This document shows positions 1 through 5,064 of a stretch of DNA of 7,274 nucleotides, piece by piece. The translations under genes were made by a program, and so were the position numbers. Each line of letters starts with the position of its first letter. The first letter of the stretch is position 1. Under the pieces are notes generated by a model. That model ran no database searches. It saw only the letters and a program-made list of their open reading frames with translations, and was not told the DNA's origin. The stretch is taken from the NCBI GenBank assembly GCA_027023145.1, contig JALVWV010000278.1, positions 1-7,274 of the forward strand. The letters are read 5' to 3'. The stretch comes from Campylobacteraceae bacterium. Its GTDB lineage: Bacteria > Campylobacterota > Campylobacteria > Campylobacterales > Sulfurovaceae.

Positions 1-104
1 AAGTAATGTGCGGTCTTTTTGTCGGGAAGTTTTGTTGTGACATCGATGGATTCGTGTAGAGGAAATTCTAATTTTTCTTTACTGTAAAAGATAAATTCAT
101 TCAT
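1..104 (-). CDS. 5' end of an unrecognised protein (partial)
   Basis: An open frame reads leftward from an ATG at 104-102 to the window edge, giving 34 complete codons with no stop. The protein begins MNEFIFYSKEKLEF and continues with a mixed charged and hydrophobic sequence; there is no signal peptide or membrane helix in the visible part. The start is supported by an AAGGA ribosome binding site at 117-113, eight bases upstream. The other nearby ATG (100-98) hits a stop within 11 codons. The gene is divergent from the binding-protein operon, and the palindromes between them could regulate either gene. I do not recognise the family, and 34 residues are too few to assign a function. It could be a regulator or an accessory gene; I see the frame and the ribosome binding site, not the role. 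Confidence 0.6.
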   Translation of the reverse strand, partial: MNEFIFYSKEKLEFPLHESIDVTTKLPDKKTAHY

Positions 105-117
105 AAAACAAATCCTT

Positions 118-139
118 ATGGTAAAAAAGTATTTACCAT
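118..139. promoter_or_regulatory. Perfect dyad, candidate operator of the leftward gene
   Basis: ATGGTAAA at 118-125 and TTTACCAT at 132-139 form a perfect 8-bp inverted repeat around a 6-base centre. The dyad lies directly upstream of the ribosome binding site of the minus-strand partial gene and overlaps its possible -10 box, which is where a repressor would bind. The symmetry is seen directly; an operator role is inferred. It could also act as a small 5' UTR hairpin in the leftward transcript. Confidence 0.4.
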
Positions 140-143
140 TGTA
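138..143 (-). promoter_or_regulatory. Possible -10 box of the leftward partial gene
   Basis: On the minus strand this reads TACAAT, 20 bases upstream of the AAGGA ribosome binding site. There is no TG extension and no clear -35, so it is weaker than the other promoters in the window. It shares bases with the dyad at 118-139. Confidence 0.3.
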
Positions 144-184
144 GGTTACTCTTTCTTTTGATATACTTAAATTCATCCATTTTT

Positions 185-204
185 CTTTACTTTATCAAGT
201 AAAG
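185..204. promoter_or_regulatory. Perfect 8-bp dyad upstream of the sensory operon
   Basis: CTTTACTT (185-192) and AAGTAAAG (197-204) are perfect inverted repeats around TATC. The centre lies about 47 bases upstream of the start of transcription expected from the -10 box at 230-235, a position that suits an activator or autoregulator. Its core GTAAA/TTTAC half-site also occurs in the dyad at 118-139. The 13 bases at 179-191 are an exact copy of 71-83. Binding by the operon's own response regulator is a guess; only the symmetry and spacing are visible. Confidence 0.4.
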
Positions 205-226
205 TTATCTCTAAAAACAAAAGATA

Positions 227-235
227 TGTTATAAT
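227..235 (+). promoter_or_regulatory. Extended -10 promoter of the sensory operon
   Basis: TG at 227-228, one base, then a perfect TATAAT at 230-235. No -35 hexamer is visible at the usual distance, but the upstream DNA is very A/T-rich, as is usual for sigma-70-type promoters in Campylobacterota. Transcription would start near 242, just before the GAGGAGG ribosome binding site at 251-257. The ATG at 234 lies inside this box and so is unlikely to be a start codon. Confidence 0.7.
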
Positions 236-263
236 GAAACCCCAATTAAAGAGGAGGTGCCCT

Positions 264-1430
264 GTGAAACATTTCAGAAAATCTTTTTGGGTTATCTCCG
301 CAGTTCTGGTGCTGATAGCGGGATGGCTCAGCATACGTCTGCTAACAGAAGAGGCGCCTGTGGCGGAAATCCGACTGGGGATTTCTCTCCCACTGAGCAG
401 CATCAACGAAGAGCTGGGCAAGAGTGTTTTACAAGGGGCACAGGCGGCTTTTCAGGCGGCCAATTCTCAGGGGGGTATTGCCGGAAAACCGATTCGTCTG
501 ATCGCCTACGACGACAAATATGAACCTCAGATTACCCTCGCCAATACCCGCAAGTTGCTGGAAAAAGACCGGGTATTTGCCCTGTTTGGTTTTGTCGGAA
601 CGCCCACCGTCAAGAACATTTTACCGATGATCGGTGATACACCGTTTGTGGCGCCTTACACTGGCGCGTCCTTTCTCCGGGATCCTTCACGCAGCAACCT
701 AGTCAACTTTAGGAGTTCGTACCGGGATGAGATCCAAAAAATTGTTGACCATCTTGTCGCACAGCGTAACTTTAAGCGGTTTGCTATTTTTTACCAGAAT
801 GACGACTATGGGATCGAGGGATACAATGCCACGATTGCAGCACTCCGTAAACATAAGTTGTCTCTCGTTGGAGAGGGGACATACAAGCGCAATACCCTCT
901 CGGTGCGTCATGCCCTCAATGAGATCAAAGGTTCCCACCCCGAAGCGATCATCATTGTCGGTGCGTACAAGCCCAGTGCGTATTTTATCCGGGAGGCAAG
1001 ACGATGTTGCGATGCTGGTGTAGTGTTTGCTCCCATCTCGTTTGTCAATGCCGATGCACTGGTAGCAGAGTTGGGCAATGCGACAGAGGGGATACTCTTT
1101 TCCCAAACGGTTCCGGCGTACGATGACCGGACAATGCCTGCCGTGCGATCGTTTCGTCGGGATTTGATCGGTTTCGCCCCGGAAGCCAAACCGACCTTTG
1201 CAGCACTGGAAGGGTATCTCGCCGCTCGTGCCGTTGTAGCAGCTCTGCGCAAGCGGAGTGGACGAATTGATCGTGAACGTTTCCTCGAGGCGCTGCAAAC
1301 TCTCCGCGCCGATGACCTCGAAGGGTTGCCGATCCGGTATCGAAATACGCAGTTGCTCAACCGGGTTTATCTGAGCACGTTTCATGACGGGGCGTTTCAC
1401 CCTCTCGCACATGCCGGAGGAGAACAATGA
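264..1430 (+). CDS. Membrane-anchored periplasmic binding protein, LivK-like, likely sensory
   Basis: A 388-residue protein of the periplasmic binding protein type 1 fold used by branched-chain amino acid/amide ABC systems (Peripla_BP_6-like). I chose the GTG at 264 because GAGGAGG (251-257) sits six bases upstream. The in-frame ATG at 234 overlaps the -10 box. Residues 8-26 form one hydrophobic segment after a basic N-terminus, with no lipobox cysteine, so it is either a signal peptide or an N-terminal anchor. Residues 36-85 (IRLGISLPLSS, then QGAQAAFQAANSQGGIAGKPI) are the classic first lobe. FAIFYQNDDYGIEG (173-186) and the helix near 315-330 also fit the family. There are no permease or ATPase genes nearby. 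Its stop overlaps the start of a histidine kinase gene (ATGA), so I infer that it binds a small molecule and signals through that kinase rather than feeding a transporter. The ligand is unknown. Confidence 0.85.
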   Translation: MKHFRKSFWVISAVLVLIAGWLSIRLLTEEAPVAEIRLGISLPLSSINEELGKSVLQGAQAAFQAANSQGGIAGKPIRLIAYDDKYEPQITLANTRKLLEKDRVFALFGFVGTPTVKNILPMIGDTPFVAPYTGASFLRDPSRSNLVNFRSSYRDEIQKIVDHLVAQRNFKRFAIFYQNDDYGIEGYNATIAALRKHKLSLVGEGTYKRNTLSVRHALNEIKGSHPEAIIIVGAYKPSAYFIREARRCCDAGVVFAPISFVNADALVAELGNATEGILFSQTVPAYDDRTMPAVRSFRRDLIGFAPEAKPTFAALEGYLAARAVVAALRKRSGRIDRERFLEALQTLRADDLEGLPIRYRNTQLLNRVYLSTFHDGAFHPLAHAGGEQ

Positions 1431-3046
1431 AACTCCTGCAGCAGATCGACCGCTATCTGGAACACATTCCGTTCTCACGCAAGACAAAATGGTTTATCGG
1501 GATCATTGCGATGGGGATGATCTCCATCGGGTTTTTCATGCTGGTATCAATCTTTGCGATCAAATACGACTATGAAACGCTTTTTACTAAGCGGACGTTT
1601 CCCCAGACCAATCTTGAAAACATCAAAGACAGTTACACTGTCAACATTTACGATACACTCAACGATCTCAAAAAGGGCAACGTCCAACCCAAGGATGCAA
1701 TCGAAGTCATGGAGTTGGGACGCCAGATCATCGGAACAGAGTGGGAAAATTATCGTAAAGCCCAGCAACAGGAGATTGGTGGGGCTCCCCAGCTGGCCAA
1801 CCAATGGCTGAGGCTCTTTCTCAGTCACACCCCCTCTCCCCGAGAGCAGGATTATCAAAAGGGTCTCCTCAGCAAGATTGACACCAAAATGGAGAAAGTT
1901 CAGGCGGAGATAGGTCATCTCGTGACAGCACTTCAGACCGGGGATACTGCTACAGCAAAACGGATCGAAAAAGAAGTCCTCCTTGATATCCCCTCGATCA
2001 ACATTTATCTCTCCAGCCTGATCCGCCTCAATCTCAAAAAAGCCGTTGCCGAAAAAGCACGCAATGATCGGATGTTTCACACATCGATTTTGATGTTGTT
2101 TCTTCTGCTGGCGTTGACGTTTTTCCTGAGCTTGATGATCGCCGGATTGCTGGCGACCCACTTCAAAACACTCAACGCTTCGCTTGAAGACAAAGTAGAA
2201 GCCAAAACCTCGGAGCTCCGTCAGCTCAACGCTTCGCTTGAGGCACGCATCGAGCGGGAAGTCCAGGCCAGCCGCAAAAAAGACCGGATCATGTTTCAGC
2301 AGGCGCGGCTGGCGAGCATGGGGGAGATGCTCCAAAATATCGCCCATCAGTGGCGACAGCCGCTGGGGACGCTGATGATGATCATCCAGAGTTTTCAGTC
2401 GAAGTATCTGGCGGGCAAGCTGGATGAAGCGTTTATCGAATCCCGGGTCGAGGATGCTGCACAAGTCGCACAGAATATGTCCCATACCCTAGAAGACTTC
2501 CGGACGTTTTTCCATCCCCACAAAATACAGACGACGTTTTCGCTTCGGGAGGTGATCGACAAAGCACTTGATCTGACCAAATATCCTCTCAAAAAGGACA
2601 ACATCATCGTTCATGTGGATCTCAAAGCTGATGCCCGTATTTATGGGTATGAAAACGAGATGATACACATTCTACTGAATCTCATCAACAATGCCCGGGA
2701 TGCTTTTCATGGGAAAAAGGTTTCGTTGAAAAAGATTCTGTTCATTGTTAAGCAGACGGAACAGGCGGTGATCCTCCATGTGATCGACAATGCCGGTGGG
2801 ATTCGGGAGGAGTTGATTCCCAAGGTTTTCGAACCCTATTTTACGACCAAACATAAGAGTGCGGGGACAGGTATCGGTCTGTATATGTCCAAGCAGATCA
2901 TCGAAAAGCACATGCATGGTAAAATAACCTGCAAAAACATCCGCTTCAAGATCAAGCGGGAGAGCAAAAAACTCTACCAGTGTGCGATGTTTACCCTCGA
3001 GATCCCCCACAGCCCACCCAAGGAGCCCGAACATGAACCGACGTGA
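1427..3046 (+). CDS. Two-TM sensor histidine kinase
   Basis: A 539-residue inner-membrane sensor kinase. TM1 lies at about 23-45 and TM2 at about 219-244, enclosing a periplasmic region of about 170 residues that is mostly helical and matches no named sensor domain I recognise. A coiled-coil linker (248-285) with an 18-residue repeat leads to the H-box, GEMLQNIAHQWRQP, with H307 as the likely phospho-acceptor. The ATPase domain has the N-box (NLINNARDAF, 418-427), G1 (DNAGGI, 454-459), F-box (FEPYFTT, 468-474) and G2 (GTGIGL, 480-485). All the catalytic boxes look intact. AGGAG upstream of the ATG and a 4-base overlap with the binding-protein gene indicate translational coupling. The expected role is to autophosphorylate when the periplasmic partner binds its ligand and to pass phosphate to the regulator downstream. 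The kinase family assignment is very firm; the input signal is inferred. Confidence 0.95.
   Translation: MKLLQQIDRYLEHIPFSRKTKWFIGIIAMGMISIGFFMLVSIFAIKYDYETLFTKRTFPQTNLENIKDSYTVNIYDTLNDLKKGNVQPKDAIEVMELGRQIIGTEWENYRKAQQQEIGGAPQLANQWLRLFLSHTPSPREQDYQKGLLSKIDTKMEKVQAEIGHLVTALQTGDTATAKRIEKEVLLDIPSINIYLSSLIRLNLKKAVAEKARNDRMFHTSILMLFLLLALTFFLSLMIAGLLATHFKTLNASLEDKVEAKTSELRQLNASLEARIEREVQASRKKDRIMFQQARLASMGEMLQNIAHQWRQPLGTLMMIIQSFQSKYLAGKLDEAFIESRVEDAAQVAQNMSHTLEDFRTFFHPHKIQTTFSLREVIDKALDLTKYPLKKDNIIVHVDLKADARIYGYENEMIHILLNLINNARDAFHGKKVSLKKILFIVKQTEQAVILHVIDNAGGIREELIPKVFEPYFTTKHKSAGTGIGLYMSKQIIEKHMHGKITCKNIRFKIKRESKKLYQCAMFTLEIPHSPPKEPEHEPT
2171..2241 (+). repeat. 17-bp direct repeat inside the kinase linker
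   Basis: CTCAACGCTTCGCTTGA occurs at 2171-2187 and again at 2225-2241, exactly 54 bases (18 codons) apart. Both copies encode LNASLE in the coiled-coil linker between TM2 and the H-box. The in-frame spacing suggests a tandem duplication of an 18-residue coiled-coil unit; the rest of the two units has diverged. Confidence 0.75.
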
Positions 3047-3704
3047 TTTTGATATCCTGAATGGATTTTCTCTCCTCTATATAGAGGACGAAGCTGACCT
3101 GCTGCTGCACACCAAAACCGTCCTAGAGGATTTTGCCAAAAGCATCCATGCGGTGCGCACCTGCAAGGAAGCGTATGAGGTGCTGCGTACTGAATCAATC
3201 GATGTCATTATCTCAGACATTCTGCTCGAGAATGAAAGCGGCATCGAGTGCCTCAAGCATATTCGCCGGGAACTGGGGATGGAGATCCCGGCGATTTTCA
3301 CCACGGCATATACCGATACGGAGTTTCTTCTCGGAGCGATCGAGCTCAAAGTCGAAGCCTACATCGTCAAACCGATCAACATCAAAGCCCTCCTCAATGC
3401 GCTACACGATGTCCTGCTGCCTAAAATCCAGCAAAAGGAGATCAACCGTACCTACAACATCATCAAAACCATCTCAGTCGTCACGGACGGCAAACAGGTC
3501 GATCTGGTGCGCTTCATCCTCAACCATCTCGATGAGGAGGATATCCTCAACTACTCCTACGCCGAGATCATGGAAGAGACCGGCATCAGCAAACCCACCA
3601 TCGTCAAACTCTTCCGCCAACTCTCCGATCAGGGCATTTTGACCAAAATACAAAATGGAAAATATCGATTTGATGAGACGAAACTGCCGTTTCCGGAGAG
3701 GTAG
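3033..3704 (+). CDS. Response regulator with C-terminal winged-helix domain
   Basis: A 223-residue protein. The ATG at 3033 is chosen because AAGGAG (3020-3025) lies seven bases upstream and the receiver fold starts right after it. It overlaps the kinase gene by 14 bases, so the two are probably translationally coupled. The receiver domain (about 12-128) has the acidic pocket E18/D19/E20, phospho-acceptor D62 (VIISDILL), T90/T91 and K113 (IVKP). The C-terminal part (about 140-220) looks like a winged helix: YSYAEIMEETGISKPTIVKL is a helix-turn-helix, followed by a QLSDQGILTKI helix/strand and a wing (NGKYRF). This is not an OmpR, NarL/LuxR, LytTR or NtrC output; it resembles MarR-like or plasmid RepL-like winged helices. 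It should accept phosphate from the kinase encoded just upstream and act at a promoter, perhaps that of its own operon. The receiver is certain; the DNA target is unknown. Confidence 0.9.
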   Translation: MNRRDFDILNGFSLLYIEDEADLLLHTKTVLEDFAKSIHAVRTCKEAYEVLRTESIDVIISDILLENESGIECLKHIRRELGMEIPAIFTTAYTDTEFLLGAIELKVEAYIVKPINIKALLNALHDVLLPKIQQKEINRTYNIIKTISVVTDGKQVDLVRFILNHLDEEDILNYSYAEIMEETGISKPTIVKLFRQLSDQGILTKIQNGKYRFDETKLPFPER

Positions 3705-3789
3705 TATTTCATTTTCGAATTCGCTACGGTGAGTCCTTCAAAAATCTGCCTTGATTATGAACGAAATTGCAGCATCAAACGTTTGAGTA
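3705..3789. other. Spacer after the sensory operon, no gene recognised
   Basis: There is no credible ribosome binding site or frame here. The 8-bp palindrome CGAATTCG lies at 3716-3723. I see no GC-rich hairpin followed by a T-run, so no intrinsic terminator for the operon is evident. The frame from about 3775 (QTFEYLM) may be further eroded nrdD sequence, but that is too short to claim. Confidence 0.4.
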
Positions 3790-4172
3790 TTTAATGGGTG
3801 GGGTAATACCAACATTACGCTCGACTGAGACGTGCCCGAAGATCTGGCGCGGCAGATTCCCACCCGGTCTCAGATCCACCTGTTCAAACACGTGGAGGAT
3901 CAGGTTCTGCTGGACGAGGCGCAGAAGCGGGATGCAGCGATCCGGACACTCGGCGACCTCGAGTACCGCCATTTCCTCCCGGAGATGCAGAGGATCAACC
4001 GGGCTTTTTTTGAAGTGATGACCGAGGGGGATCGGAACGGACAGCCGTTTACGTTCCCGATCCCGACCGTGAACATCACCGAAGCGTTTGACTGGTACGG
4101 TCAGAACACCGATGTGCTGTTTGAAAACACCGCCCGGATCGGTTCATTCTATTTCCAGAATTTTATCGGCAG
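3790..4172 (+). pseudogene. nrdD: Internal fragment of anaerobic ribonucleoside-triphosphate reductase
   Basis: One reading frame gives TNITLD, a TGA at 3826-3828 where tryptophan is expected (TLDW in the family), then DVPEDLARQIP. It continues through INRAFFEVMTEGD and GQPFTFPIPTVNITEAFDW to FYFQNFIGS near 4172. These are hallmark strings of the central catalytic barrel of class III ribonucleotide reductase, the glycyl-radical enzyme that makes deoxynucleotides without oxygen. About 125 residues survive of a protein usually near 600-750. The N-terminal ATP-cone region and the whole C-terminal part with the zinc site and glycyl-radical loop are missing. The upstream edge is uncertain, since the frame is already degenerate before 3799. 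The GTG at 3832 has no useful ribosome binding site, so a product is unlikely. The family assignment is confident; the cause, a large deletion, is inferred. Confidence 0.85.
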
Positions 4173-4337
4173 TCAGGCATCATGCAGGATCTCAAGAGGC
4201 GAGGGTATCGGGGGACGTACTTCCTCCAGTCTTTTGCCTATACAGAGCAGACGCTCGGAAAAGTCAAACCGGAAAAAAGGTTGTTTGAAGAGAATGAACT
4301 CAAGGATACTCTGAACGTAGTTTGGCGGAAAATGTAA
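4173..4337 (+). pseudogene. nrdG: Probable 3' end of the anaerobic RNR-activating protein gene
   Basis: Right after the nrdD homology stops, a different frame becomes meaningful. From an ATG at 4182 it runs 51 codons to TAA at 4335-4337 and includes RRGYRGTYFLQSFAYTEQTL. The pattern of a GY-G-Y, then (F/I/L)QxF, then TL resembles the C-terminus of radical-SAM NrdG activases, which place the glycyl radical on NrdD and are often encoded next to it. The radical-SAM CX3CX2C cluster and most of the protein are absent. There is no ribosome binding site before 4182. I therefore read 3790-4337 as an nrdD-nrdG operon collapsed by one deletion with its junction near 4172-4181. The NrdG identity rests on a short tail and is less certain than NrdD; another radical-SAM protein is possible. 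Confidence 0.5.
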
Positions 4338-4402
4338 TGTAATCGGAAGTCCAATCACGAATTACCCTGATGAGTGTGATGAGGATAAGGCTTGCATAGT
4401 TT

Positions 4403-4411
4403 TGCTATAAT
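4403..4411 (+). promoter_or_regulatory. Extended -10 promoter of the toxin-antitoxin pair
   Basis: TG at 4403-4404, one base, and a perfect TATAAT at 4406-4411, of the same design as the sensory operon promoter. Transcription would start near 4418, just before the AAGAGGA ribosome binding site at 4425-4431. No -35 is visible. It gives the pair transcription independent of the dead nrd remnant upstream. Confidence 0.65.
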
Positions 4412-4436
4412 ACGTATTATTTGCAAGAGGAGCAGA

Positions 4437-4682
4437 ATGATGCTGAGAAAAATTGTTAAACCTACAAATGAAATCTACAACCTGCGAATCCCACACGAAT
4501 ACATTAACCAGCAAGTCGAAATACTGGTGTTGCCTTTTACCCTTCCAAATACAATGGAGAAACAATCAGTGTCCATGCCAAAACGTTCACTGGCCGGTGC
4601 TCTCAATCAATATGCCAATCCCTCGTTGATTGAAAGGGAAAAAGAGATTGCATGGCAAAAAGTAGCCGAGAGTCATAAATGA
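4437..4682 (+). CDS. Putative VapB-like antitoxin
   Basis: An 81-residue protein starting at ATG 4437 (or the adjacent ATG at 4440), with AAGAGGA at 4425-4431 upstream. An upstream in-frame TTG at 4392 is rejected because the promoter lies inside that extension. The N-terminal half (RKIVKPTNEIYNLRIPHEYI, then QVEILVLPF) looks like short beta-strands; the C-terminal half is charged and helical (LIEREKEIAWQKVAES). This two-part build, a DNA-binding or dimerising head and a toxin-binding tail, is usual for antitoxins. Its stop overlaps the start of a PIN-domain gene (ATGA), which is the main reason for calling it an antitoxin. The sequence itself does not match a named antitoxin fold that I recognise with certainty. 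It is expected to neutralise the toxin and repress its own promoter. Its gene appears intact even though the toxin gene is broken. Confidence 0.6.
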   Translation: MMLRKIVKPTNEIYNLRIPHEYINQQVEILVLPFTLPNTMEKQSVSMPKRSLAGALNQYANPSLIEREKEIAWQKVAESHK

Positions 4683-5064
4683 TATATCTTGATACCAATG
4701 TTATTCTTCGTTATTTATTGAATGACAATGATCGGTTTTATGATCAAGCCAGAGAATATCTTGAAACAAAGAGGTTTTCATTAAGAATGAAGTACTGGCA
4801 GAAGTAGTTTATGTTCTGAACAAGACATATAGCGTACCCAAAGATATTGTCAGTAATACGCTTCGCGAAATGCTTGCCAATCATAATATTCATACCGATT
4901 CTACAGAGGTGTGTCTGTTGGCTCTCTCCATTTTTCAAGAGCAGAATATAGATTTTGTTGATGGTTTGTTATGTGCTTATCGCAGGGTGATGGGATTTGA
5001 AGTACACAGTTTTGACAAAAAACTGAATCGGTGTACACAGTCACCAATTACCGATCACCCCTAA
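4679..5064 (+). pseudogene. vapC: VapC-like PIN-domain toxin, split by a one-base frameshift
   Basis: The ATG at 4679, overlapping the antitoxin stop, opens MIYLDTNVILRYLL, the typical start of a PIN-domain ribonuclease. That frame ends at TAG 4805-4807 after 42 codons. From about 4768 the next frame carries the rest of the domain: KEVFIKNEVLAEVVYVL, then NIDFVDGLLCAYR and VHSFDKKL, ending at TAA 5062-5064. Restoring a single base near 4763-4770 would give a protein of about 128 residues, a normal VapC length. The acidic residues expected at the metal site are all there across the two frames: D5, the glutamate in LAEVV, and the aspartates in FVDGLL and SFDKKL. VapC toxins cleave RNA, often tRNA or rRNA, under Mg2+ or Mn2+. 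The break may be a recent mutation or a sequencing or assembly error. Confidence 0.85.

Noticed and set aside
699..2485. Long minus-strand open frames (262 and 312 codons) opposite the binding-protein and kinase genes
   Set aside because: They are antisense to clearly conserved genes, have no ribosome binding site I can credit, and their translations are rich in residues expected of frame shadows, with no recognisable domain.
2982..3032. Upstream extension of the response regulator
   Set aside because: The 17 extra residues fall inside the kinase coding sequence and lack a ribosome binding site; the ATG at 3033 has AAGGAG at good spacing.
4392..4436. TTG start extending the antitoxin upstream
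   Set aside because: The extended -10 box (4403-4411) lies within this stretch, so it would not be transcribed; the ATG at 4437 has a good AAGAGGA site.
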